This document shows, in pieces, positions 16,826 through 25,905 of a DNA stretch of 58,663 nucleotides (the stretch's first letter is position 1; each line of letters starts with the position of its first letter). This stretch comes from Candidatus Merdisoma merdipullorum (GTDB lineage: Bacteria > Bacillota > Clostridia > Lachnospirales > Lachnospiraceae). The position numbers and the translations under genes were made by a program. Location of the stretch: contig DVLE01000020.1 of NCBI GenBank assembly GCA_018715645.1, positions 1 through 58,663 of the forward strand. Direction: 5' to 3'. The notes under the pieces are model-generated. The model saw nothing but the letters and a program-made list of their open reading frames with translations, did no database searches and was not told the origin of the DNA.

Positions 16826-17916
16826 AGGGAAAATATGTGAAGCCGCTTTTGATTGTCCTGATTCTTGCGATTGCGGGCATGGCGGGCTGGAATATTTACC
16901 TGCAGAGAGAGCTTTATAAGTATAAGCCGCAGGTGGAAGCCTATCTGCCGGAGGATGTCTATGTGGCTGTCGGCAGCACCATCGAACTTTATGACGATCA
17001 GGTGGTATGGTCGGGAATCCGCGACGGCTATTCCTGCAGCTGGGACTGCCAGATCGGGGAGAATCTGGAGGACCGCTTTTCCGTTACGGGAAAGGAAGAA
17101 CAGATCGGGGATTATCCTCTGACACTGACGGTTTATGATTACAACGTCAATGAGGTGCTGACACTTTCTTCTACCCTTCATGTGGTGGAAAAGCTGGAGG
17201 GCGAGTATTCCATTATGAATATGGGGGATAGCTTGTCTGATGGAAAGGAGTGGTACCGGACAATCTACCATTTGTCCGGCGATCAGATCACCTTTACCGG
17301 CACAAGGGGCTGGACCCGTTACAGCCATGAGGGGAGAAGCGGATTCTCGGCTCAGGACTATCTGGAGCCGACGGAATACTTTTCCGAAGGCGTCAGCGAG
17401 GGGGTTCAGCCCTTTTATGATCCGGTTCAGGAGATGTTTGACTGGAACTACTATAAGCTGTACACAGGAAAGGATCCGGATGTGATCCAGATATTCCTCG
17501 GAACGAACGGGTTAAGCGACGATCCCAGCGGCACGGTGGACGCCATTGCGCAGATGGTAGATAATATCCGGCATCACGACAAGGACATCCCCATTTATAT
17601 CGTAAATACGATTTACTGGGCGGATCAGGAGACTATCGGCACCATGGTGCGCCAGGATGGAACGGCCTTTCTTCAGGGAGAATTTAAGAACCGCGCCGAT
17701 AAGCGGATTATGGACTTGATGCAGGCCATGGCGAAAGAGTTTGACGGAAAGCGGAATGTCACGCTGATCCCGCTGGCGCTGATGCACAACAGTGCGGAGA
17801 ATTATGAGGCCGGAGACGCTCTGCACCCCGGAGAAGCAGGCTACGAGCAGTTTGCGTCTGTCATGTACAGCGTGTACTGCGGAACGCTGCCCGCGATGCT
17901 TGGAGAGAGCGGCTGA
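16822..17916 (+). CDS. membrane-anchored SGNH/GDSL hydrolase with N-terminal beta domain
   Basis: 364 residues. One N-terminal hydrophobic segment (about 7-24) acts as a signal anchor, followed by a beta-rich, Ig-like region (about 40-125). The SGNH domain starts with MGDSLSDG (Ser nucleophile near 136), has LGTNGLSDD (near 230) and ends with DALHPGEAGYEQF, which supplies the Asp/His pair. It should act outside the membrane on an ester or acyl group, perhaps removing what the MBOAT or acyltransferase-3 proteins add. Substrate not known. Confidence 0.83.
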   Translation: MKGKYVKPLLIVLILAIAGMAGWNIYLQRELYKYKPQVEAYLPEDVYVAVGSTIELYDDQVVWSGIRDGYSCSWDCQIGENLEDRFSVTGKEEQIGDYPLTLTVYDYNVNEVLTLSSTLHVVEKLEGEYSIMNMGDSLSDGKEWYRTIYHLSGDQITFTGTRGWTRYSHEGRSGFSAQDYLEPTEYFSEGVSEGVQPFYDPVQEMFDWNYYKLYTGKDPDVIQIFLGTNGLSDDPSGTVDAIAQMVDNIRHHDKDIPIYIVNTIYWADQETIGTMVRQDGTAFLQGEFKNRADKRIMDLMQAMAKEFDGKRNVTLIPLALMHNSAENYEAGDALHPGEAGYEQFASVMYSVYCGTLPAMLGESG

Positions 17917-17954
17917 CAGAAGGCGGCGAAAACAGAACAGGGAGGAAACTGAAC

Positions 17955-19523
17955 ATGACTAAGGCGGCAAAACTGGCGGAGGCTCCCCTCAGGCTTTACA
18001 GAACGCTGCTGCGTTTCTTTGAAAAATATTACTGGGTGTTTTTTGCGCTGGCCTGCCTGACGCTGGCCTTTTTCTGCTTCCGCTGTCTGGACGTGCAGTA
18101 TGTGGATTCCTGGGACGAGGCGCGGCACGGCGTAAACGCTTATGAGATGATACAAAACGGCGATTATATCCGCCATACTTATAACTATCAGACGGATGAC
18201 TGGAACCTGAAGCCGTCTGTCAGCTACTGGGGAATCATCCTGGGCTTCCGGCTTTTCGGCTACAGTGTTCTGGGACTTCGTTTTGTCTCAGCCCTTGCTT
18301 ATCTGCTGGCGGGAATCGCCTGTGCGCTGGCTGCCAAGCGGTACAGCAAGGAGGCCTCGATTCTGGTACTGGGCTTCTTCTGCGCCAATGAACGTCCGCT
18401 CTCGGCTCATCTTGCGAGGGCAGGCGACGCGGATTCTCTGTTTTTTTTATTTTTCACGCTGGCCATTCTCGCCATGCTTCGGATACGGGAGAACCATAAA
18501 CGCCTGTATTTCTGCGGACTGATGTTTTCCCTGGCTTTTCTGACCAAGAGCTGGCACGCGGGAATGATAGCCGTTGTGGGAGGACTTTATCTGCTCGGCG
18601 CCGGCGAGCTGTTCCGGCTGAAGGCAAAGGAATGGGGTTTCTTTTTACTCTCCGTTTTCGCTCCATTGCTTTTGTGGTTCGGCTGGCGTTTTACAAAGGA
18701 TGGCTTCTTCTTTTTGGAACAGATGATCGAGGTGGATCTGCTGGCAAGGACGGGAAGCTCTAACTTTGAAGGACATGAGTATCCGTTTTCCTTTTACTAC
18801 GATATGGTATTCGGGGATGCGGCCTTTATCTACCGCTGGCTGATTCTGATCTGTGTCGTGGGAATTGCCGCCGGGCTGATATGGATGTGGAAAAAGAGAA
18901 CCTGGAAGAAGGAAGCGCTGCAGGATGCCTTCGGCATTTTGCTTTGGTTCTTTGTACCCTTCCTGGGCTTTTCACTGATTCGTACAAAGCTTATCTGGTA
19001 CTGCTATCCCTGTACGGCGCCTCTGGCTCTCGGCGCCGCGATCTTTCTGGGAAAGGCTCTCCGCTTCCCGCTTGCAGTCAGGGAAGAAGGCGAAGGCACG
19101 GCCGCGAGAAAACTGGCCTTTGGCTTTGGAGCCTGGATACTGGCGGCGGCAGCCGTTATTTTGACAGGATATTTTATGTGGAATTCGTACCTGCACGTGA
19201 TTCGGGAGGCTCACGGCGATCCGTTCCAGCTCTTTATCCAGGAGAGCGCGGACCGCGATTCGGAGTATGCGGGAAGCAAAGCCTATGTCTTTGTACCCGG
19301 CGAGGATCCGGAGGAAATCGGAAGCTGGGATCAGAATATGCTGTTCCTGGCGGAAATCAGCGGAGATTTCCACTGCGAGAACGGCGGTGTGGAAGGCTTT
19401 CTGAAGGAAAAGGATCCGGCGGTTCTCTATGTGGACGCCGCCCGCTATGAGGAATATGGACAGGAGCTTTCCGAATGCGAGATTTTGTACGAGAACGGAA
19501 GCTATTTCCTGCTGGAGAATTGA
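17955..19523 (+). CDS. ArnT/PMT-like GT-C glycosyltransferase
   Basis: A 522-residue polytopic protein with the GT39/GT83 opening: an acidic SWDEARHG motif in the first extracytoplasmic loop (near 52-60), then KPSVSYWGIILGFRLFG, as in ArnT and related PMT enzymes that use lipid-linked sugars. About ten membrane segments are followed by a soluble C-terminal part (about 410-522). ATG 17955 has GGGAGG upstream. It is the last plus-strand gene of the operon; the convergent GT-C gene begins only 25 bases later and no terminator is visible between them. Confidence 0.85.
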   Translation: MTKAAKLAEAPLRLYRTLLRFFEKYYWVFFALACLTLAFFCFRCLDVQYVDSWDEARHGVNAYEMIQNGDYIRHTYNYQTDDWNLKPSVSYWGIILGFRLFGYSVLGLRFVSALAYLLAGIACALAAKRYSKEASILVLGFFCANERPLSAHLARAGDADSLFFLFFTLAILAMLRIRENHKRLYFCGLMFSLAFLTKSWHAGMIAVVGGLYLLGAGELFRLKAKEWGFFLLSVFAPLLLWFGWRFTKDGFFFLEQMIEVDLLARTGSSNFEGHEYPFSFYYDMVFGDAAFIYRWLILICVVGIAAGLIWMWKKRTWKKEALQDAFGILLWFFVPFLGFSLIRTKLIWYCYPCTAPLALGAAIFLGKALRFPLAVREEGEGTAARKLAFGFGAWILAAAAVILTGYFMWNSYLHVIREAHGDPFQLFIQESADRDSEYAGSKAYVFVPGEDPEEIGSWDQNMLFLAEISGDFHCENGGVEGFLKEKDPAVLYVDAARYEEYGQELSECEILYENGSYFLLEN

Positions 19524-19548
19524 GTAGATTCTGAGACGTATGCACGTG

Positions 19549-21783
19549 TCAGTGGAAGCTGCGCCGCAGGCCGAAGACAAGGCCGGCGGCGAGCAGCAGC
19601 ATCGCGGAGCAAAGAACAAGATACTGTTTGAGACTGAAATAAGTGGTGACCTCGTATTCGTAGACGGCGAATGCCAGGTCGCCTTTTTCGCGTTCTTCAC
19701 CTGCGACGGTCAGGGAGCCGCCTGCGTACATATCGCAATTTTCCGTATTGTAGGAGAGAAATTCAAGACTGTCCTCCCCGTGGATATATCCCGGCGATAT
19801 TTCCAGCGTGTAGACGGTGGGACCGTCAGGAATGATCTCGTCCAGGATAAATTCATAATTGCTGGTCTGATCGACCAGACCGGAAAGGAAGCGATCGTTT
19901 TCGTAGATCACGGCGCCGTTTTCGTCAGTGAGCTTCACGGTAAAGGCGGACTGATTATAAGGACCTACGGTATTGATCGCGCGGATGGATATGCGGTTGA
20001 AGGGCTTATCGGCTGTGAAGGTCTGTACATAGCTCTGGTCATAGGAGCTTACATAGCCGTCAGAGCCTCCTGCGTATTGGTACTGATTTACAGAGTAATC
20101 CCAGGCTTCGATAGGCGTGTCCACCAGTTCTTTTTTGCCGAGAACCAGGAGGATGGCCAGAACTGCGAATCCGGCCGCGCCGCCGATCCAACTCTTTTTC
20201 AGCACAGGCTCAGAAGCCTCACTCCCTGCCAGGGAATAGATGCCGTCGGAGAGCAGAATCAGGCAGAGGAAGGTAAAGCTGATGCTGTACAGAGGATTCG
20301 TCTCCCAGATCAGATGAAAAGTCATACAGCCAAGGACGGTAAGCTGGATCAAAAACATGGGCGGGAGAACTTTGCGCTTTTTCAGGCGGACAAAGGCGGT
20401 AATAGCGCAGATGCCCATGACGAGCATATTCAGCGCGCGGAAGGCCTGGGAATACAGCGTGAGGAAACCGCTCTTGTCTCCGAGCAGATAGTCGTAGGCT
20501 TTGCTGTAGCGGGCGTAGCTGTTCTCTGCCAGGTAGCTGTCGGTTCCGTCCACCCAGGTGTTCAGAAGCTTCCGTCCGGCCAGAGAAATAAGCCCCAGGG
20601 GTCCGGCCTCAGAAATCCGCTCTTTTAAAACTTTGAGGTCTGCCTCAATTTTCTCCTCCTTGGTCTCAAAACTGGAGGTGTAAAGCTCGTCGTTCTGATC
20701 AAAGGCGCCGTCCCAGCGGGCGCTCATCATCACCCAGTGAACCATAGGGAAGCCTGTGTTCTTATAATCAAAAGCCACGTAGCGGTTTACGGCTGCGGAA
20801 AAGAGACCAAGGGAGAGCGCGGCTGTCAGCAGAAAAGCAGCTCCGGGCAGCGCCCAGGATCTCACTCTGACTTTCAGAAGGGAGAACAGCCCGTCCTTCC
20901 TCTGCCTCCAAAGGCGCAGAACAAGATCGATACAAACGGCGATCAGAGCGATGACAGCCGTAGCCCGCAGCTTAAACCCCCAAATTACAAGAATGCCAAG
21001 AAGGGCGCAGAGAAAGATACGCCGTCTTGTCTGTGCCATGGTCTTGGATACGCGGTTCTTTGCTTTTGCGGAAACGCTGCTCTGCGCATCCGTATCCGGA
21101 GACTTTCGCAGACGCAGATACAGATAAAGAATCCCCATAAGGAAGGGCATGGAGGTGGTGGCTGTATAGAAATAGCCGCTCCATACATAGGAAAGCGGGC
21201 AAAGTACGCAGACCGCCAGATAGAACACAGCCGGCCGCTGTCCCTTCAGCTCGCGGAAAATCAGGTAGCCCAGCCAGATAGACAGGGTGATGCAGCCCAC
21301 ATTCACGAGCTGGACCGCAGGCATAAACCAGGCCTCCGGTACGCCGAGATTAGACAGGAGCAGCAGGAACCAATAGGTCAGGATCGTCAGCGGATAATTG
21401 TTGGTGTAGCGGGCGAAATAGCCTGTCTCATAGGTGCCGGAAATCGTGTGGGTACGCAGCATTTCCACGGCCATATCAAAAACCTTCAGCTGATCGTAGC
21501 GAAGCTGCGGCTGAATGACAGCCAGAAATACAAGCTGTCCTATGGCCAGCAGGAGAATGCAGAGAAAAGAAAGCCGCTTCAGACTTTTTTCCGGAAGCCT
21601 GCGGATCAGGCGGGCGAGAAGAACGAGGGCCGCGCACAGAAACAGGGCAAAGACCAGAACAAATAAAATCTGTACAGGCACTGTGTCAAGCTCCCTCAGC
21701 CAGGAGGCGTCCCAGCGCCAAAAGGCAAAGATTCCAATATAAAGGCTGAACAAAGCCAGCAAAAGAAGCGAAATCGTGTACAT
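19549..21783 (-). CDS. large GT-C-like polytopic glycosyltransferase, paralogue 2
   Basis: 744 residues from ATG 21783, which has a clear GGAGG in the minus strand; an earlier ATG at 21825 has none. It has about a dozen membrane segments, a beta-rich extracytoplasmic domain (about 565-715: QTFTADKPFNRISI, then YTLEISPGYIHG) and one final helix. It shares blocks with the protein at 12845-15007 (see there) and is clearly a paralogue with substantial divergence. It has its own promoter at 21876-21904. Likely role is transfer of a lipid-linked sugar outside the membrane; the sugar is unknown. Confidence 0.72.
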   Translation of the reverse strand: MYTISLLLLALFSLYIGIFAFWRWDASWLRELDTVPVQILFVLVFALFLCAALVLLARLIRRLPEKSLKRLSFLCILLLAIGQLVFLAVIQPQLRYDQLKVFDMAVEMLRTHTISGTYETGYFARYTNNYPLTILTYWFLLLLSNLGVPEAWFMPAVQLVNVGCITLSIWLGYLIFRELKGQRPAVFYLAVCVLCPLSYVWSGYFYTATTSMPFLMGILYLYLRLRKSPDTDAQSSVSAKAKNRVSKTMAQTRRRIFLCALLGILVIWGFKLRATAVIALIAVCIDLVLRLWRQRKDGLFSLLKVRVRSWALPGAAFLLTAALSLGLFSAAVNRYVAFDYKNTGFPMVHWVMMSARWDGAFDQNDELYTSSFETKEEKIEADLKVLKERISEAGPLGLISLAGRKLLNTWVDGTDSYLAENSYARYSKAYDYLLGDKSGFLTLYSQAFRALNMLVMGICAITAFVRLKKRKVLPPMFLIQLTVLGCMTFHLIWETNPLYSISFTFLCLILLSDGIYSLAGSEASEPVLKKSWIGGAAGFAVLAILLVLGKKELVDTPIEAWDYSVNQYQYAGGSDGYVSSYDQSYVQTFTADKPFNRISIRAINTVGPYNQSAFTVKLTDENGAVIYENDRFLSGLVDQTSNYEFILDEIIPDGPTVYTLEISPGYIHGEDSLEFLSYNTENCDMYAGGSLTVAGEEREKGDLAFAVYEYEVTTYFSLKQYLVLCSAMLLLAAGLVFGLRRSFH

Positions 21784-21875
21784 CAAAACCTCCGAAAAGG
21801 CGGCATTCCGGCAGCCGCCCGGCACAGATAAGGCCAGGAACGTAAACGCACGGACAAAAACCGCATATTTCTTAT

Positions 21876-21904
21876 AGAATAGCGCAAAAAAGAATGACGG
21901 TCAA
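21876..21904 (-). promoter_or_regulatory. minus-strand promoter of GT-C paralogue 2
   Basis: On the minus strand TTGACC (21904-21899), a 17-base spacer and TATTCT (21881-21876), giving a start near 21869 and a leader of about 85 bases. Confidence 0.6.
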
Positions 21905-21941
21905 CCGCGGAAACTAAGGGTGGCTGTCTGATTGTTCCTCT

Positions 21942-22054
21942 GTTATAATGTCGATAGACATTATAACAGGCCGAATGGCATCCGGAGCGGAGCGTTCATG
22001 TCCGAAGGACATGGAATAATGTCGATAGACATTATAACAGGCCGAATGGCATCC
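21942..22054. repeat. paired hairpin-forming direct repeat
   Basis: A 39-base sequence occurs exactly at 21945-21983 and again at 22016-22054. Each copy begins with a hairpin (arms based on ATAATGTC around a GATA loop; in the first copy the arms extend to 11 bases) and ends with the stem-like GCCGAATGGC. The 32-base spacer contains another perfect hairpin (CATGTCC, GAA, GGACATG). The unit lies between the GT-C promoter and dus and contains a TATAAT. Confidence 0.85.
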
Positions 22055-22095
22055 AAAGAGGGGAGAATGCGTGGAGATGAAGGGAAAAGGTACAT

Positions 22096-23079
22096 ATGAG
22101 CTTTGAACATTTACAGATATACCTGGCGCCCATGGAAGGAATCACAACTTACATATACCGGAACGCTCAGGCGGCCGTATACGGCCGTCTGGATAAATAT
22201 TTTACGCCGTTTCTGGAGCCCCATGAGAAGCGCAGTTTCAAAAAACGGGAACTGCAGGAGATCCTGCCGGAGCATAACAAGGGACTTTTTGTGGTCCCTC
22301 AGATCCTTACAAACCGCGCGGAAGGATTTCTGGAGCTGGCGGCTGCCCTGAAAGAGTTTGGCTATGAGGAAATCAATCTGAATCTGGGCTGTCCCTCCAA
22401 GACTGTGACGGGGAAGGGAAAGGGAGCAGGATTTCTGGCCTTTCCAAAGGAACTGGACCGCTTTTTGGACAGGGTGTTTTCCGGGCTGGGCGCGGGAATG
22501 AGGCTGTCGGTGAAGACACGGCTGGGTGTGGAGAGCCCGGAAGAATTTCCGCTCCTTCTTGATATTTTCAACAGTTACCCTCTGGAGGAGCTGATTGTGC
22601 ATCCCCGTGTACAGAGAGACTATTATAATAACGGTCCGAATTGGGAGGCATTTCGCGCCGCGCGGCAAAAAAGCCGGGCTCCGCTTTGCTACAATGGAGA
22701 TCTGTTTACGCGGAAAGATATAGAGCGGTTCCGGACAGAATTTCCAGATACAGAAAGACTGATGCTTGGCCGGGGCATCATCCGGAATCCGGGGCTTATG
22801 GCAGGGGAAGAAACGCGGGAGGAACAAAAAGAAAGATTCCGGCGCTTCCACTCCCTTGTTTTGGAAGGATACCGGGCATGGGATATGGGCGACAGAAACG
22901 TGCTGTTCAAAATGAAGGAGCTGTGGTTTTACCAGATTCGGCAGTTTGAGGACGCGGAGAAGTACGGAAAAAAGATAAAAAAGGCACAACGGCTTTCAGA
23001 ATATGAGGAGGCTGTGGAAGAACTGCTGGGAATATGCAGAATGTGCCGGACGCCGGACGATACAAAAAATAAACCTTGA
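22096..23079 (+). CDS. dus: tRNA-dihydrouridine synthase
   Basis: An FMN-dependent TIM-barrel reductase that makes dihydrouridine in tRNA D-loops using NADPH. LAPMEGIT at the N-terminus is the flavin-binding start, and Cys99 in NLGCPSKTV is the expected proton donor, followed by KGKGAGFL. The 327-residue length fits the family. The first ATG is 22096. Which tRNA positions it modifies (DusA, B or C class) cannot be stated. It is followed by its own terminator. Confidence 0.93.
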   Translation: MSFEHLQIYLAPMEGITTYIYRNAQAAVYGRLDKYFTPFLEPHEKRSFKKRELQEILPEHNKGLFVVPQILTNRAEGFLELAAALKEFGYEEINLNLGCPSKTVTGKGKGAGFLAFPKELDRFLDRVFSGLGAGMRLSVKTRLGVESPEEFPLLLDIFNSYPLEELIVHPRVQRDYYNNGPNWEAFRAARQKSRAPLCYNGDLFTRKDIERFRTEFPDTERLMLGRGIIRNPGLMAGEETREEQKERFRRFHSLVLEGYRAWDMGDRNVLFKMKELWFYQIRQFEDAEKYGKKIKKAQRLSEYEEAVEELLGICRMCRTPDDTKNKP

Positions 23080-23103
23080 GTATTTCCAGGTTTTTGGTAT
23101 AAT
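23076..23103 (+). promoter_or_regulatory. candidate promoter ahead of glmM leader hairpin
   Basis: TTGAGT (23076-23081, overlapping the dus stop), a 16-base spacer and TATAAT (23098-23103). The predicted start is only a few bases before the terminator hairpin at 23116. Confidence 0.5.
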
Positions 23104-23115
23104 AAATTCATATAG

Positions 23116-23163
23116 AAAAAGCCTTTCCAGAATAGAATATACAGGAGAACGGAAAGGCTTTTT
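23116..23163 (+). terminator. intrinsic terminator / glmM leader hairpin
   Basis: A perfect 13-base stem (AAAAAGCCTTTCC against GGAAAGGCTTTTT) with a 22-base loop and its T-run included in the stem. It ends dus transcription and may also attenuate glmM from the promoter at 23076. Confidence 0.85.
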
Positions 23164-23232
23164 ACTGCTGTCTGTCAAAGGAGAGCAGCAAGGAAGATAC
23201 TGAAAACTGACATTCAAAGCAAGGAGTAAGTT

Positions 23233-24564
23233 ATGGGAAAGTATTTCGGAACCGACGGCTTCCGCGGAGAGGCCAATGTGAAACTGACCGTGGAGCACGC
23301 TTTTAAGGTAGGAAGATACCTGGGCTGGTATTACGGGAGAGATCACAAGGCCAAGATCGTGATTGGAAAGGATACAAGAAGAAGCAGCTATATGTTCGAG
23401 TATGCGCTGGCGGCAGGTATCACTGCGTCAGGCGCGGACGCGTATCTTCTTCATGTGACCACGACGCCCAGCGTATCCTATGTGGTGCGTACGGAGGGCT
23501 TTGACTGCGGAATCATGATTTCTGCAAGCCATAATCCGTTTCACGACAACGGCATCAAGGTGATCAACGGTCTGGGACACAAGCTGGAGGCCGAGGTAGA
23601 GGAAAAGATCGAGGCGTATATCGACGGCATGACAGAGGAGAGGCCGCTGGCGACCGGAGCCGACATCGGACGTACCATTGACTTTTCGGCAGGGCGGAAC
23701 CGCTATATCGGATACCTGATCTCCCTCCCGACACGTTCCTTTAAAAATATGCGGGTAGGACTGGACTGCGCCAACGGCAGCGCGTCCGCGATTGCAAAGA
23801 GTGTGTTTGACGCTCTGGGAGCAAAGACCTATGTTATCAACAATGATCCGGATGGAACGAATATCAATACGAACTGCGGTTCGACGCACATCGAAGTTCT
23901 TCAGAAGTATGTGAAGGAAAATAAGCTGGATGTGGGCTTCGCCTATGATGGAGACGCGGACCGCTGCATCGCTGTGGATGAGAACGGAGACGTAGTAGAC
24001 GGCGACAAGATCATGTACGTCTGCGGAAAGTATATGAAGGAACAGGGCGCTCTGAAGGACGACACGATCGTAACCACGGTTATGTCGAATATCGGTCTCT
24101 ACAAAGCCTGCGACCAGGCAGGAATCCGCTATGAGAAGACTGCCGTGGGCGACAAGTATGTCTATGAGAATATGACGAAGAACGGTTTCCAGCTCGGCGG
24201 AGAGCAGTCCGGCCATATCATTTTCAGCAAGCACGCCACGACGGGAGACGGTATTTTGACCTCCCTGAAGGTGATGGAAGTTATCCTGGAGAAAAAGGCT
24301 TCCCTGGCGACGCTGTGCTCTGAAGTACGGATTTATCCGCAGCTTCTCCAGAACCTGAGAGTTCAGGATATGGACGCGACACTGAACGCACCGTCCGTGC
24401 AGAAGGCTATCTCCGACGTGGAGGAGCGTCTGGGAACGGAAGGCCGTGTTCTTGTAAGAAAGAGCGGGACGGAGCCGCTGCTGCGTGTGATGGTGGAAGC
24501 GCAGACGGATGAGCTCTGTGAGGAATGCGTACTGCATATTATCAACGCAATGAAGGGCGTATAA
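23233..24564 (+). CDS. glmM: phosphoglucosamine mutase
   Basis: Converts glucosamine-6-phosphate to glucosamine-1-phosphate for peptidoglycan precursor synthesis. 443 residues starting GKYFGTDGFRGEAN, the GlmM opening. The phosphoserine loop is ISASHNPFHDNGIK (Ser near 99), the metal loop is DGDADRC (near 239-245), and the sugar-phosphate loop RKSGTEPLLRVMVE is near 400. ATG 23233 has AAGGAG at 23221. The next gene is a sugar-phosphate nucleotidyltransferase 23 bases on. Confidence 0.95.
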   Translation: MGKYFGTDGFRGEANVKLTVEHAFKVGRYLGWYYGRDHKAKIVIGKDTRRSSYMFEYALAAGITASGADAYLLHVTTTPSVSYVVRTEGFDCGIMISASHNPFHDNGIKVINGLGHKLEAEVEEKIEAYIDGMTEERPLATGADIGRTIDFSAGRNRYIGYLISLPTRSFKNMRVGLDCANGSASAIAKSVFDALGAKTYVINNDPDGTNINTNCGSTHIEVLQKYVKENKLDVGFAYDGDADRCIAVDENGDVVDGDKIMYVCGKYMKEQGALKDDTIVTTVMSNIGLYKACDQAGIRYEKTAVGDKYVYENMTKNGFQLGGEQSGHIIFSKHATTGDGILTSLKVMEVILEKKASLATLCSEVRIYPQLLQNLRVQDMDATLNAPSVQKAISDVEERLGTEGRVLVRKSGTEPLLRVMVEAQTDELCEECVLHIINAMKGV

Positions 24565-24587
24565 GCCTGAGTATAAGGAGGATAATC

Positions 24588-25508
24588 ATGAAAAAGACAG
24601 CTCTGGTAGTGATGGCGGCGGGAATCGGAAGCAGATTCGGAGGCGGAATCAAGCAGCTTGAGCCGGTAGGACCGAATGGAGAGATCATCATGGACTATTC
24701 CATCTATGATGCAATGGAGGCCGGCTTCAACAAGGTCGTATTCATTATCCGCAAGGATCTGGAAAAGGATTTTAAAGAGATTATCGGAAACAGGATTGAA
24801 AAGCTGATCGAGGTGGAATATGCGTTCCAGGAGCTTGACAATCTCCCGGAGGGATTTGAAAAGCCGGAAGGAAGAACGAAGCCCTGGGGAACCGGCCAGG
24901 CAGTGTTAAGCTGCAAGGGACTTATCAAGGAGCCGTTCGCGGTGATCAACGCAGACGATTATTACGGAAAGGAAGCCTTCGTTAAAGTACACGATTATCT
25001 GGTGGAGGATCACGAAGCCACAGGCAAGTTCGACTTCTGTATGGCTGGTTTCATTCTGGGAAATACGCTCAGCGACAATGGAGCCGTGACGAGAGGCATC
25101 TGCCAGGTGGAGAACGGCTATCTGACGGATGTGGTAGAGACGGGCGGCATCGAAAAGCTGCCGGGCGGCGGCGCAGGCGTGCCGGGTGAGGACGGAAAGC
25201 TGGTGCCGATAGATGCCAACGGGTATGTATCCATGAATATGTGGGGCCTGACGCCGGATTTCCTCGACGAAGTCGAGACTGGCTTTAAGAATTTCCTTTC
25301 CAATCTGAAGCCTGGCGATATTAAGGCGGAGTATCTGCTCCCCTCTATCATCGGAGGACTTCTGGAGGAAGGCCGGGCTACCGTAAAGGTACTGGAGACC
25401 CATGACAAATGGTTCGGCGTAACCTACAAGGAAGATAAGCAGTCTGTTGTGGATTCATTCAAAAAGCTGATCGCAGACGGCGTATATAAGGAAAAGCTGT
25501 TTTCCTAA
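24588..25508 (+). CDS. sugar-phosphate nucleotidyltransferase family protein
   Basis: A 306-residue GT-A-like nucleotidyltransferase. The N-terminal VVMAAGIGSRFGGGIKQ is the nucleotide-binding signature, and VINADDYYG (near 120) gives the metal-binding Asp. It is neither a typical RmlA nor GalU: the GGGIKQLEPVGPNGE block is characteristic of a separate Firmicutes group. ATG 24588 has AAGGAGG directly upstream, so the longer frame that overlaps glmM is not used. The NDP-sugar product cannot be named. Confidence 0.85.
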   Translation: MKKTALVVMAAGIGSRFGGGIKQLEPVGPNGEIIMDYSIYDAMEAGFNKVVFIIRKDLEKDFKEIIGNRIEKLIEVEYAFQELDNLPEGFEKPEGRTKPWGTGQAVLSCKGLIKEPFAVINADDYYGKEAFVKVHDYLVEDHEATGKFDFCMAGFILGNTLSDNGAVTRGICQVENGYLTDVVETGGIEKLPGGGAGVPGEDGKLVPIDANGYVSMNMWGLTPDFLDEVETGFKNFLSNLKPGDIKAEYLLPSIIGGLLEEGRATVKVLETHDKWFGVTYKEDKQSVVDSFKKLIADGVYKEKLFS

Positions 25509-25675
25509 GAACAGAGGAAGCTTTGCAGCCGTAGCGCACGGCAGAGCGGAGGCAGGGATACAGCCGTGATTTTCAGGGAAGGGTAAATGGTGAGGGGCGT
25601 GCGGCTCCCGGCCTCCGGCCGGGAGAACGGCGCTCTTTCAAAGATAAGTAAATAGCAGTTATAGAAAGTGTACGG
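25509..25675. other. intergenic region with GC-rich hairpin
   Basis: No gene is seen. A hairpin at 25605-25625 pairs CTCCCGGCC with GGCCGGGAG around a TCC loop but has no T-run, so it is not a terminator by itself. Confidence 0.6.
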
Positions 25676-25712
25676 AACAGCCTAGATGAAGAAATTCATA
25701 CAGGCTGTTTTT
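25676..25712 (+). terminator. intrinsic terminator before the kdp island
   Basis: AACAGCCT pairs with AGGCTGTT around an 18-base loop and continues into TTTTT. It closes the glmM/nucleotidyltransferase transcript. Confidence 0.8.
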
Positions 25713-25841
25713 ACTTGCTGTTCGGTTGCTTTAAAATTATGCTTTTAATAAAATTATTATTTATTTGGGTTTTATAAAAATTATATAGAATATTACAGCA
25801 AATGATAATAAGGAACATGACCGCAGACAGCTATCAAACAT

Positions 25842-25871
25842 AAAAAAATCGCAATATACTCTATATTGCGA
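25842..25871 (-). terminator. minus-strand terminator or operator palindrome
   Basis: A perfect 10-base inverted repeat (TCGCAATATA, CTC, TATATTGCGA; 25849-25871) is followed on the minus strand by a run of seven T. It reads as a minus-strand terminator with no obvious gene before it, or as a palindromic operator. Confidence 0.5.
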
Positions 25872-25905
25872 ACTGATTACAAAAAGAACCAGCCGGACAT
25901 GCTGA

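Noticed and set aside
19540-20628. 362-codon plus-strand frame
   Set aside because: It is antisense to the GT-C paralogue 2 and shows no domain.
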